DNA of 64,000 nt from Thermoplasmata archaeon. Its GTDB lineage: Archaea; Thermoplasmatota; Thermoplasmata; Lutacidiplasmatales; UBA184. The position numbers were made by a program, and so were the translations under genes. The DNA lies in NCBI GenBank assembly GCA_035532555.1, contig DATKQS010000023.1, positions 27,638 to 91,637 of the forward strand. Reading direction: 5' to 3'. This document shows, in pieces, positions 7,972 through 15,353 of this stretch; within the stretch, counting starts at the first letter, position 1; each line of letters opens with the position of its first letter. Below the pieces are notes generated by a model. That model saw nothing but the letters and a program-made list of their open reading frames with translations, did not search any database and was not told where the DNA came from.

Positions 7972-9340
7972 GTGACATCCTCCCCCGAACGAGTTCGGGG
8001 GCTTCCTCCGGGACTCATCGTGCTACCTCCGAATCCCGTGGGGGTTCCTGTCTCTTCGACCGAACTCGCCGCCCCTTGCGGTGCGGTGGAGGTACGATCT
8101 CCACAGGCGTGGATTCCCCGGTGCCCCCGGGTACTTGGGCGAGTGCGCGAGCCAAGATGTTCTTAGCCGCGTTCAGGTCTCGATCGAGACGAAGCCCGCA
8201 CGGACACGAGTACGTGCGGTCCTGGAGAGGGAGGGGAGGGTCGGCGAGACGGCCGCATTTCGAGCAGGTCTGGGTCGTCCCCTTCGCGGGGACCTCGGCA
8301 TACCGACCCGACCTACGGGCCTCCTTATACTTCGACATCTGCCGGAGCATCCCCCATCCGGCGTCGGAGATCGACTTCGACAGGTGGCCGTTCCCAAGCA
8401 TCGACGGGACCGAAAGGTCCTCGAAGGCGATCAGGTCGTGGTGCTTCACCCACCCCGTCGTGGTCTTGTGGGCAAAGTCTCTCCGCTGGTCGCGGACCTT
8501 CGCGTGACACCGGACAACCCGGAGCTTCGCTTTCTCCCGGTTGTGGGAACCCTTCTTGCGGCGCGAGACGACCCGCTGGGCACGACCAAGGCGTTTCTCC
8601 GACCGGCGGAGGAACCTCGGCGGCATGGCCATCTCTCCTGTCGATAGTGTGGCAAGGTGGGAGAGGCCCAGATCCACGCCCACCGGGCTCGTGGTGGGAG
8701 CATCCGACGGAGGGGCGGGGTCGGCCACCTCTACCGTGAGTACGGCGAACCATCGGTCTCCCTCGCGCTTCACGGTGCAGGTCTTAACTCGGCCCTCGGG
8801 AGGTTCTCGGGAGACCTTCACCGGCAGGTCCCCCAGCATGGCGAGATGCAGACGTCGGGTGCCGTTCCTCCCCGACACGAGAGCGGCGGAGCCGTTGGCG
8901 TCGGGGTAGGTGAGGGAGATGACCTCCCGCTTGAATCGCGGGAAACCGGGATGGCCGCCCTCTTTCACGCGCCGGAAGAAGTGCTTGAACCCGTCGTCGA
9001 GGCGGGCGAGGGTCTCTTGGGCGACATGGCCGTAGACACGCCCGACCCCTTCCTGGTCGTAGGCTCGCCACCGCGCGAGGTCCCGGCATTGGCGGACGTA
9101 GGAGAGGGACTTCTTCTCCTTCCGCCACGCGTCGCACCGTTGTTCGATGGCGTGGTTCCACAGGAAGCGCAGTTCATCGAACTGACGGAGGAGTTCCCTC
9201 TCCTGATTCGGGAACGGGTAGAGGCGATACTTGCAGGGGAGATACATCTTCGGAGGTAGCACTTCCCCCACATTCCCGAAGCGCATAAGGGGCCCGCTGA
9301 CCCCCCTACAAGTAGGGGGGCTTGCGCTCGCCCTTCATTC
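7972..9340 (-). mobile_element. IS200/IS605-family (IS1341-type, tnpB-only) element
   Basis: The insertion is defined by the split GNAT gene. The left end (minus-strand sense) starts at 9340 and contains the hairpin CCCCCCTAC-TT-GTAGGGGGG (9320-9301). The right end has the hairpin CCCCCGAAC-TC-GTTCGGGGG followed by AGGATGTC. There is no target duplication, as expected for this family; the joint may be shifted by 1-2 nt because GAC is shared. No TnpA (Y1 transposase) is present, so mobility would need help in trans. A guide (omega) RNA would be expected across the tnpB 3' end and right end. Confidence 0.88.
8015..9286 (-). CDS. tnpB: TnpB RNA-guided endonuclease
   Basis: A 423-residue OrfB/TnpB protein. 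The N-terminal domain begins KYRLYPFPNQERELLRQFDE. RuvC-like catalytic residues are Asp in GVDLGLSHLA, Glu in IAFEDLSVPSML and Asp in DRDLNAAKNIL. Between the last two is the zinc finger CSKCG...CPCG. All catalytic residues are present, so it should be active. TnpB proteins cut DNA guided by an RNA from the element's right end and promote element retention. The family start is usually just before KYRLYP, so Met14 (9247) may be the real start. Confidence 0.93.
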   Translation of the reverse strand: MRFGNVGEVLPPKMYLPCKYRLYPFPNQERELLRQFDELRFLWNHAIEQRCDAWRKEKKSLSYVRQCRDLARWRAYDQEGVGRVYGHVAQETLARLDDGFKHFFRRVKEGGHPGFPRFKREVISLTYPDANGSAALVSGRNGTRRLHLAMLGDLPVKVSREPPEGRVKTCTVKREGDRWFAVLTVEVADPAPPSDAPTTSPVGVDLGLSHLATLSTGEMAMPPRFLRRSEKRLGRAQRVVSRRKKGSHNREKAKLRVVRCHAKVRDQRRDFAHKTTTGWVKHHDLIAFEDLSVPSMLGNGHLSKSISDAGWGMLRQMSKYKEARRSGRYAEVPAKGTTQTCSKCGRLADPPLPLQDRTYSCPCGLRLDRDLNAAKNILARALAQVPGGTGESTPVEIVPPPHRKGRRVRSKRQEPPRDSEVAR

Positions 9341-10250
9341 GTCACGTTGAGCCGAAGCGCGGGAGCGGACCGGCTCCGTACCGATGCAAGGCTGGCCGCG
9401 ATCAGCGCACCAGCGATTCCCTGACCTCGCTGGGCCGGGTCCACCATGACGCCCGCGAGGAGCGGATGGCCTTCCATCGCCACGAGCAACGTGGCCCCGA
9501 CGATCCGTCCATCGCGCACCGCGACGAACGAGTCCTCCGGCAGGAAGGGGCCCCAGTCCCCTCCGAGGAGCTTCGCCATCCCACGCTCCGAATCGCGACC
9601 GGGATCCGGGTCCTCCATGAACAGATACCGATCGAATCGCCCCGAGTACGCGAGTCGGTGGAGCACCGCCAGCTCCGCCGCATCCTCGAGGTGCACCCGC
9701 CGAGCGCTGAGGCCGGTCTTCCGGGAAGCGGAAGGAAGAGGCGCTCCATCCGGGAACTCCATCTCGGTCCGCGAGAAGCGGCGGAACCCGAGCGGCTCCA
9801 TCATCCCCGCCTGCTGCGCTGGTTCGAGCCCGAGGAGATCTCCCGTGGAGAACGCGACGGGGCCGTCCCTTGGGGACTTGTCGATGATCCGCCGGAGAAA
9901 CTCGCGATACGCCGCCGGGGTTCGCCGGCCCGAACGGAGATAGAGCAGGCTGACCCGGCGGGCGGGTAGGGGGATCCGGCTCCACGTCGCGATCCCGATC
10001 AACTCGGGACCATCGACGGCGAGCACGCCACGCTCTCTCCGCTGTCGAGCGCTTGGCGCATTCGTACCGTCCATTCCTCCTCCGCGAACCGGCCACCCGC
10101 GATCTCCGCGAGGGCCTCTTGGCACAGCTGCCAGCCTTCGCCGGGTCGCTGGGAGAGCGGGATCGTCTCGAGCATCGGGGCCGTCGGACCTCCTGCGTCG
10201 AATAAAATAAACGGCTAACGGGGTTGCCGCGCGCTCTCCGAAGGCCCTAA

Positions 10251-10727
10251 GTGCGCTCTCGAGCTTGGTTCAGGAAGATGACTCCGCCGGTCAAGGCCCG
10301 CAGCGGCCACATCCTCCTCGACCCCAGACGCAGCTACAAGGACCTCATCCGAGTTTTCCCCGAGATCTACAAGAAGGTCGTTGAAGCGAACCGTCCGTTC
10401 GCGAAGGAAGGAGAGACGATCCTGCCGGACGTGCTCCTCGAGGAGAACCTGCGGGACCTGCGCGCCGATCGCAAGCCCGCGGGGTACAACCGCATCGACG
10501 CCTTCGGGCTCCGGTTGATCTTCCCCCTGGCCGACGAGCGCCGGGTGGAGTTCTACTTCACCAAAGCGCTACGGGGGCAGGACATCGTCCAAGTCACCGA
10601 GCAGGTCTCGGCCATGCTCCGCCGCCGCGGTATCAAGCACACGGTCGAGTACGACCGACTGCCTCTCGGACCGCCGCGCGGCCCTCCGGGGATCATCCTC
10701 GCCGGGGCCCAGTTGAGTTCTCGCTGA
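10251..10727 (+). CDS. Conserved-looking hypothetical protein
   Basis: I do not recognise this 158-residue protein. It is soluble, mixed alpha/beta, with SYKDLIRVFPEIYKKVVEAN early, then EENLRDLRADRKPAGYNRIDAF, then VEFYFTKALRGQDIVQVTEQ. It is basic overall and the last 20 residues are Gly/Pro-rich. An A/T-rich promoter-like stretch at 10200-10214 precedes it, shared divergently with the broken GNAT gene. GTG 10251 is the outer start; ATG 10278 is plausible. It converges on aIF5A, 7 nt apart. Confidence 0.6.
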   Translation: MRSRAWFRKMTPPVKARSGHILLDPRRSYKDLIRVFPEIYKKVVEANRPFAKEGETILPDVLLEENLRDLRADRKPAGYNRIDAFGLRLIFPLADERRVEFYFTKALRGQDIVQVTEQVSAMLRRRGIKHTVEYDRLPLGPPRGPPGIILAGAQLSSR

Positions 10728-10734
10728 ATCCGCG

Positions 10735-11121
10735 CTACGAGCGCGTGATCTTGCGGCGGCCCAACGCCTCGAGGTACTGAATTTCCGACCCTGGCTGGAG
10801 CTGCCCCTTCGTCTCCGCATCGAGGGCCATCGAGAACGTCGCGTAGGTTTCCATGTCCATGAGCTGGACCTCGGTGTCCGTCAGCGAGAGGACCTGGGCC
10901 TGGTGCTTGCCGATCATCGGGATCTGGACCTTGTGCTTCACGGGATGGACGACGCTGCGCTTCGCTCCGTCGAAGATGCCGACGGCGTCGATCCGAGACT
11001 TCGCTTCCCCGTGCTTTCCCGGCTTAGAAGTCTGGATGCTCAGGATGCGGCACGGCTCGTCGTCGATGATCATGTACCGGCCTTCCTTGAGCTCGCGAAC
11101 CTCGGCCTGCGTCCACGCCAT
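10735..11121 (-). CDS. eif5a: Translation initiation factor aIF5A
   Basis: A 128-residue archaeal IF5A/EF-P family factor that binds the ribosome and helps peptide-bond formation at difficult sites. The hypusination loop [11 protein letters not shown] is intact, with Lys modified by deoxyhypusine synthase (not in this window). The N-terminal SH3-like and C-terminal OB-like domains are of normal length. The ATG at 11121 starts at the conserved N-terminus ([15 protein letters not shown]). A TATA box (11156-11166) supports this start; longer in-frame codons upstream lie before the promoter and are rejected. Confidence 0.96.
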   Translation of the reverse strand: MAWTQAEVRELKEGRYMIIDDEPCRILSIQTSKPGKHGEAKSRIDAVGIFDGAKRSVVHPVKHKVQIPMIGKHQAQVLSLTDTEVQLMDMETYATFSMALDAETKGQLQPGSEIQYLEALGRRKITRS

Positions 11122-11155
11122 GAATGGATCCCTGCGGGCGAGCAGGACGAAGGCG

Positions 11156-11166
11156 GGATAAATCTT
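11156..11166 (-). promoter_or_regulatory. TATA box of aIF5A
   Basis: Minus-strand AAGATTTATCC. Its spacing puts transcription start near 11133, giving a leader of about 12 nt before the ATG at 11121. Confidence 0.6.
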
Positions 11167-11319
11167 GCCCCGGCGGCCGCGGACCGCGGGCGGAAGTGAT
11201 ACGAAGCGCCCGATGGGCTTCACGCCGGTCGAGAACGGCCGCCCCGGGTCGTCTGCTCTAGGCCGCGCTCGGTTTCTAGGTATGTTTATCATGGCCCGCT
11301 TTCTTACTTAGAAAGGGCG

Positions 11320-11748
11320 ATGACGCGGCGTAGTTTGGCGCATTGCTACCGGTGCGGGTACGTTTGGCTGCCGCGCCGGCCTCGGATCCGGATCTGCGCT
11401 CGCTGTAAGTCGCCATACTATTGGCTCCCGAAGGTCCGGGTCCCTCGGTACGGCTCAGGCCTTGGGATCGATGATATCATCGGTGAGCGGCGGAAGCAGG
11501 TGCTCCGACTCGCCCGGAGCTACGGGGCCGAGAACGTTCGGGTCTTCGGTTCCGTCGCTCGTAGAGAAGCGACGCCGAACAGCGATGTCGACATTGTGGT
11601 CGATCCGATTCGATCCGATCGGTATCGACCGATCGATCTCGCACTAGCCCTGCAAAAAACTCTCGGAAGGCCGGTCGATCTGGTGTCGGAACGGTCGCTG
11701 CACTGGCTCATCCAGCCGAGAGTCGTTGCGGAGGCCATTCCATTGTGA
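11320..11748 (+). CDS. Zinc-ribbon/MNT nucleotidyltransferase (MntA-like antitoxin)
   Basis: A 142-residue protein. Residues 9-32 form a zinc ribbon (CYRCG, then CARCKSPYYW). Residues about 55-135 are a minimal nucleotidyltransferase with the catalytic signature GSVARREATPNSDVDIVVD (GSxxR...DxD). MNT proteins pair with HEPN toxins, and MntA-type enzymes neutralise HepT by AMPylation. The zinc ribbon is an extra N-terminal domain that could bind nucleic acid. The HEPN gene follows with a 4-nt overlap, so the two are translationally coupled. Confidence 0.88.
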   Translation: MTRRSLAHCYRCGYVWLPRRPRIRICARCKSPYYWLPKVRVPRYGSGLGIDDIIGERRKQVLRLARSYGAENVRVFGSVARREATPNSDVDIVVDPIRSDRYRPIDLALALQKTLGRPVDLVSERSLHWLIQPRVVAEAIPL

Positions 11749-12101
11749 TAGATGCTGCCGATAGGAGCGAGGTCTATCTGGTTCTTGCTGTCGAGCATCT
11801 ACGCAACGCCCTCCAGTACGCCGAGCGCGGCCGACGGGTCTTCTTCGACGAGGGAACCCCAGACACGTACCTGCTCGTAGAGGGCGAACTGCGCAAGGCC
11901 TTCGAGTCGTTGAACCGGCTCGGGCGGCCGTTTTGGAAGGCGAACCCGATGGTCCCCCGCGACCGGATCGGAGAGATCCGACAACTGCTGACCCACGATT
12001 ATGTGGACGTCGATCCCGCGCTCGTCTGGGGCGTCGTCACGAAGGAAGCTCGGCCCCTGCTTCGTCGGCTCGCGAGGGCCAAGGCTCCGAGGTCAGCGTA
12101 G
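11745..12101 (+). CDS. HEPN-domain toxin (HepT-like)
   Basis: A 118-residue all-helical protein of the HepT/DUF86 type. The ribonuclease motif R-x4-H-x-Y appears as RQLLTHDYVD near residue 79-88; in characterised HepT proteins Arg and His form the RNase site and the Tyr is the AMPylation target. Starts at GTG 11745, overlapping the stop of the upstream nucleotidyltransferase (GTGA). Together they form a complete two-gene toxin-antitoxin module. Confidence 0.88.
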   Translation: MIDAADRSEVYLVLAVEHLRNALQYAERGRRVFFDEGTPDTYLLVEGELRKAFESLNRLGRPFWKANPMVPRDRIGEIRQLLTHDYVDVDPALVWGVVTKEARPLLRRLARAKAPRSA

Positions 12102-12211
12102 AGACCCGACCTGGATCGGCTCGAGGGCCGGACCACAAGCGATGGGTCCTCGGCTCTCGAGAGGGCAAGATAATTAGGGAGGACCCGCTTGGGTCAGTCG
12201 GAGCGTCGGTT

Positions 12212-12367
12212 ATGGTCGTGGATACGTCGTTGTCCCTGGCCCTGCTGGTAATCGCGGCCATTGTCGTGATCATCGTGGTGGTCATCAAGTTCTTCTGGCT
12301 CCTGCTTCTCGTGGGTGGGTTGCTCGTCGTTAGCTATCTATTCTACACCGGAACCTTGCACTTCTGA
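12212..12367 (+). CDS. 51-residue hydrophobic membrane protein
   Basis: A short protein made almost only of two adjacent membrane segments (LALLVIAAIVVIIVVVIKFF and WLLLLVGGLLVVSYLFYTG). A TATA-like GATAATTAGG at 12169-12178 lies about 40 nt ahead of the ATG, leaving a leader of roughly 12 nt, which supports it as a real small gene. Function unknown. It stands 110 nt after the MNT/HEPN pair but has its own promoter. Confidence 0.6.
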   Translation: MVVDTSLSLALLVIAAIVVIIVVVIKFFWLLLLVGGLLVVSYLFYTGTLHF

Positions 12368-12930
12368 CGGCAGGCCCGCCGGGGCCCGGAGGCGATGCCC
12401 ACGGCGCCGCTTCTTCCGTCCCGATCGGGCGCCCCTGGTCCGGGCCCCTGTCACTGCCCGCCCGAACGAGTCGAGGAGCGGGATCGGATGCGGTGACGGC
12501 CCCAATGCCAAGACGCCTTCCGCCGCCGCGCCGCGATGAGAACGATAAAACCTAGCCAGAGCGCGGCCACCATGGCATCTCGCTCCGCCCGCTTCATCGC
12601 GCCCCGATGACCTCCCAATCGCTCTCTGCTTATCCGTCTTCGCGCGTACGTTCACGTGGGTCACCCCGCCCGAGCGACCCTCGGCGGGGTGCCGTGCGTT
12701 CTCCGAGCACTCGCTCTCAGAGTGCCGCCCGCGCACCGATCCGGGATGGAGAGGCCGGCCGGACGTGCAGGTATCGCGGGCTCCATGATTTGGGGGTAGC
12801 TGGACGAGGGATTCCCGCGGGCACCGATAAAGTGCCCGCCGCCGTGGTCGCTCGCCCGGGACGGAGCCACTACTTCCTCGTGGTGGGCTCGGGCGAACGT
12901 ACCTGTTCTCCGAGGCTGCCTCCCCCGATG
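12368..12930. other. Intergenic stretch with no supported gene
   Basis: About 560 nt. Open frames exist on both strands but have arginine/serine/proline-rich translations typical of shadows in GC-rich DNA. No tRNA-like fold, inverted repeat or terminator stood out. Confidence 0.4.
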
Positions 12931-12968
12931 TTAAACAAAAGTCAGACAATATTTAAATAGTTGTTTAA
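12931..12968 (+). promoter_or_regulatory. TATA box flanked by a perfect inverted repeat (likely autoregulatory operator)
   Basis: TTAAACAA (12931-12938) and its exact reverse complement TTGTTTAA (12961-12968) bracket the TATA box AATATTTAAATAG (12949-12961). A further GTTAAAC half-site lies at 12973-12979. The region is strikingly A/T-rich. Transcription should begin near 12978, so GTG 12983 is close to leaderless. The downstream gene encodes a ribbon-helix-helix DNA-binding protein, which makes self-repression a natural inference. Confidence 0.7.
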
Positions 12969-12982
12969 TATCGTTAAACGCT

Positions 12983-13378
12983 GTGCGAACTGACCGGCCC
13001 CCGACGAAAGCGTCCCGATTTCTCGGCGTGCGCCTGACCGAGGAAGAGGAGACGCTGCTCGAAAACTTCCGCCGATCGCGTGAGTTTGCGAACCGCTCCG
13101 AAGCGGTCCGTGCGCTCGTGCGCGAGTCGGTGGAGCGTCGAGAATTTGCCTTCGAACTACCTGCCACCCTGCAGGCCGAGGTCGAGGCGCTCGTCGAAGA
13201 TGGAGTTCTGAAGAGTCCCGAGAGCGCGATCGACACGCTCGTGACCCTCGGCATTGCAGAACTCGGGCGAACCCACGAACGCGTCGTCCAACTCCGCGCG
13301 CACGCGCGGAACGAGGCGACACGCCGTGAGAGCCGGCGGCGGGCAGATCGCGAGGGTCGGGGCCTCCTCGGGCGCTAG
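12983..13378 (+). CDS. Ribbon-helix-helix (CopG/MetJ-type) transcriptional regulator
   Basis: A 131-residue protein. Residues 11-50 carry the RHH fold: a beta strand (RFLGVRLTEEE) followed by two helices (ETLLENFRRSREFANRSEAV, then RALVRESVERRE). The rest is a helical domain ending in a very basic Arg-rich tail, perhaps for effector binding or partner contact. The strand of each monomer would dimerise to read the inverted repeat just upstream. No toxin gene follows directly, so it may be a stand-alone regulator. Confidence 0.82.
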   Translation: MRTDRPPTKASRFLGVRLTEEEETLLENFRRSREFANRSEAVRALVRESVERREFAFELPATLQAEVEALVEDGVLKSPESAIDTLVTLGIAELGRTHERVVQLRAHARNEATRRESRRRADREGRGLLGR

Positions 13379-13403
13379 GTCTCGAAAACAGGGTGTTGCA
13401 ACC

Positions 13404-13631
13404 ATGGAACCGTTGGGAATCGCCTGGAGCGAACGAAGTGGATTCATCTGCCGACTGTGCCGTCAGGACGCCAAGCATAATGAGGTTCTCCGAATCTCAT
13501 ACTGCCCGGTACACGGGCTCAGCTCCCCGCTCGACGAGCTGCCCTGGCGACCGGAGGCACGAGCGATACGCGGCTCTACACTCGCACCGGGGATCGCGGC
13601 GAGACCGGTCTCGTCGGCGGGACGCGCATAG
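13404..13631 (+). CDS. Small Cys/His-rich protein overlapping the adenosyltransferase gene
   Basis: A 75-residue frame starting at ATG 13404. It contains FICRLCRQDAKHNE and then YCPVHGLSS, a CxxC...CxxH arrangement that could bind zinc. Its last third (after DELPWRPEA) lies out of frame over the start of the cobalamin adenosyltransferase and reads as low-complexity sequence, so the true product may end earlier or the region may contain a frameshift. Function unknown. Confidence 0.45.
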   Translation: MEPLGIAWSERSGFICRLCRQDAKHNEVLRISYCPVHGLSSPLDELPWRPEARAIRGSTLAPGIAARPVSSAGRA

Positions 13632-14119
13632 CGAAGGACTCCTTCCGGATCGGGGCCTACGGCACCTTCGACGAGCTCGCCGCGTGCCTCGGCGTAGTCG
13701 AGACCTCACTTCCGGACGCACTGTCCGAAGTTCGGGCGCTCCTCCGACGTCTCGAGCACGAACTCTTCCTCGCGGAGAGCGAGCTCGCTACGCCCTCGGG
13801 CAAAGCTCCCCCCGCGGGCCGCATCGAAGCACGCCACGTTCGCCGGCTCGAAGCGGACATCGATCGGTACTCCGACGCGGTCCGATCGCTGCGCACATTC
13901 GTGCTCCCGACGGGATCGCCGGCGGCGGCCTACCTGCACTGGGCCCGGGCTCTCGCGCGCCGTGCGGAACGGGAGCTCTGGCGGCTGCACCGAACCGAAC
14001 CTCAATCCGAGGAGCTGCTCCAATGGTCGAACCGCCTCGGCGACCTGTTCTTTGCACTCGCGCTGAGCGCGAACCGAGCGCTCGGCGTCTCCGAGGTCCC
14101 GCCCGACTACTCGGCGTAG
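13544..14119 (+). CDS. ATP:cob(I)alamin adenosyltransferase, PduO type
   Basis: Transfers the 5'-deoxyadenosyl group of ATP to cob(I)alamin to make coenzyme B12. The diagnostic N-terminal ATP loop LYTRTGDRGETGLVGGTRIA is present, followed by GAYGTFDELAACLG, and near the end LQWSNRLGDLFFALALSANR, all family hallmarks. Length (about 190 residues) is normal. No ATG, GTG or TTG precedes the conserved start in this frame before the stop at 13481; CTG 13544 is the nearest candidate. Either a rare start or a frameshift/assembly error joins it to the small Cys-rich frame upstream. Confidence 0.8.
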   Translation: MATGGTSDTRLYTRTGDRGETGLVGGTRIAKDSFRIGAYGTFDELAACLGVVETSLPDALSEVRALLRRLEHELFLAESELATPSGKAPPAGRIEARHVRRLEADIDRYSDAVRSLRTFVLPTGSPAAAYLHWARALARRAERELWRLHRTEPQSEELLQWSNRLGDLFFALALSANRALGVSEVPPDYSA

Positions 14120-14140
14120 GGACGGCGGTAGGAGAATCCG

Positions 14141-15337
14141 ATGGAGGTCGGGGTCGTCGGCCAACCGAACGTCGGCAAGTCGACGTTCTTCAACGCGCTC
14201 ACGCTGCTCGACGTCCCGATGGCTCCGTTCCCGTTCACGACCATCGCGCCCAACCGGGGGATCGCGGCGGTCCGGTCCCCGTGTCCGCATACCGAGAAGG
14301 GTACACCGTGCACCCCCGGCAACGCGAAGTGCGTCGACGGGACCCGGTGGATCCCCGTCAACATGGTCGACGTGCCCGGGCTGGTACCCGGGGCGCACGA
14401 GGGGCGAGGTCTCGGCCACCGGTTCCTAGACGAGCTCCGCGCCGCGGACGGGTTCCTGCAGGTGGTCGACCTTTCGGGCTCGACGGACGCCGAGGGTGTG
14501 ATCGACAACAGCGGACATCACAACCCCGCCGAGGAGGTCGAGTGGCTCCAGGAGGAGCTGGTCGCCTGGTGCGGGGAGATCCTTTCGAGGGAGTTCGGAC
14601 GGCAGGCGCGCCACATCGAGATGGAGGGCCTCAAGACGGAGGAGTTCCTTGCCCAGCGCCTCGCAGGGCTCTCGATCACTCCGGCCGCGATCTCCGCCGC
14701 CCTGCGCGTGGTCCCAATCGACCGTGAGCACCCGTCCAAGTGGACGGCCGCGGACCGCACCGAGCTCGCGCGGGAGCTGCTCCGTGTCGCGAAGCCTCGA
14801 GAGGTCGTAGCGAACAAGTGCGACCGGGCCCTGCCGGCCCAGCGCGATCGGTTGGCGGAGGAGATTCGACCCGTTCCCGTGATCGCGACCTCGGCCGATC
14901 AGGAGCTGACGCTGCGACGCGCCGCTCGAGCGGGCCTCGTCCGGTACCGCCCCGGAGATCCCTCGTTCACCCTCACCGACCCGGACCGCCTCTCCCCGGC
15001 GCAGCGCAGGGCGCTGGACGGGATTGCGGAGACGATGAAGCGTTGGGGATCGACCGGAGTCCAATCCGCGCTCGAGTCGATGATCTTCGAGCGGCTCCAC
15101 CGGATCGTGGTCTATCCGGTCGAGGACGAGACCCACTGGACGGACTCGCGGGGCCGGGTCCTCCCGGACGCGTTCCTGCTTCCGGCGGGCACCACGGCCC
15201 GGGCGATGGCCTACCGAGTGCACACCGATCTCGGGGAGAACTTCATCCGCGCGATCGACGCGCGGACCCATCGGGCCCTGGCCGCGGAACATCCGATGGA
15301 GCCGAACAGCGTCGTGCGGATCGTCGCCCGCAAGTAA
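14141..15337 (+). CDS. Obg/YchF-superfamily GTPase with C-terminal TGS domain
   Basis: A 398-residue GTPase likely acting in translation or ribosome assembly. G1 is GQPNVGKST, G3 is DVPGLVPGAHEG and G4 is NKCD. The G1-G3 insert (CPHTEKGTPCTPGNAKC) is Cys-rich, and a helical insert follows the switch region. The C-terminal TGS domain begins FLLPAGTTARAMAYRVHTDL and ends NSVVRIVARK. The start ATG 14141 begins directly at the G domain, as usual. It follows the adenosyltransferase by 21 nt and converges on mevalonate kinase. Confidence 0.9.
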   Translation: MEVGVVGQPNVGKSTFFNALTLLDVPMAPFPFTTIAPNRGIAAVRSPCPHTEKGTPCTPGNAKCVDGTRWIPVNMVDVPGLVPGAHEGRGLGHRFLDELRAADGFLQVVDLSGSTDAEGVIDNSGHHNPAEEVEWLQEELVAWCGEILSREFGRQARHIEMEGLKTEEFLAQRLAGLSITPAAISAALRVVPIDREHPSKWTAADRTELARELLRVAKPREVVANKCDRALPAQRDRLAEEIRPVPVIATSADQELTLRRAARAGLVRYRPGDPSFTLTDPDRLSPAQRRALDGIAETMKRWGSTGVQSALESMIFERLHRIVVYPVEDETHWTDSRGRVLPDAFLLPAGTTARAMAYRVHTDLGENFIRAIDARTHRALAAEHPMEPNSVVRIVARK

Positions 15338-15353
15338 GCGACGCGGAGCCGCC

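Larger units (their letters stand above)
7857..10175 (-). pseudogene. GNAT-family N-acetyltransferase interrupted by a TnpB element and frameshifted
   Basis: The reading starts at ATG 10175 (SD AGGAGGT 13 nt upstream; A/T-rich TATA-like element at about 10200-10214) with MLETIPLSQRPGEGWQLCQE and shifts frame near 10040, where a GAGAGAG run seems to have gained 2 nt. It then runs through two GNAT-like halves; the second has GVMVDPAQRGQGIAGALIAA, the acetyl-CoA loop. At LRLNVT the frame enters the insertion. On the far side it resumes with DGNARAERLYRSMGF and ends at 7857. Joining the flanks gives an intact GNAT C-terminus, so this was one gene of about 310 codons. Both lesions make it non-functional. 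Confidence 0.85.

Noticed and set aside
13393..14727. 444-residue plus-strand ORF
   Set aside because: Overlaps the adenosyltransferase and GTPase in the wrong frame; low-complexity Arg-rich product.
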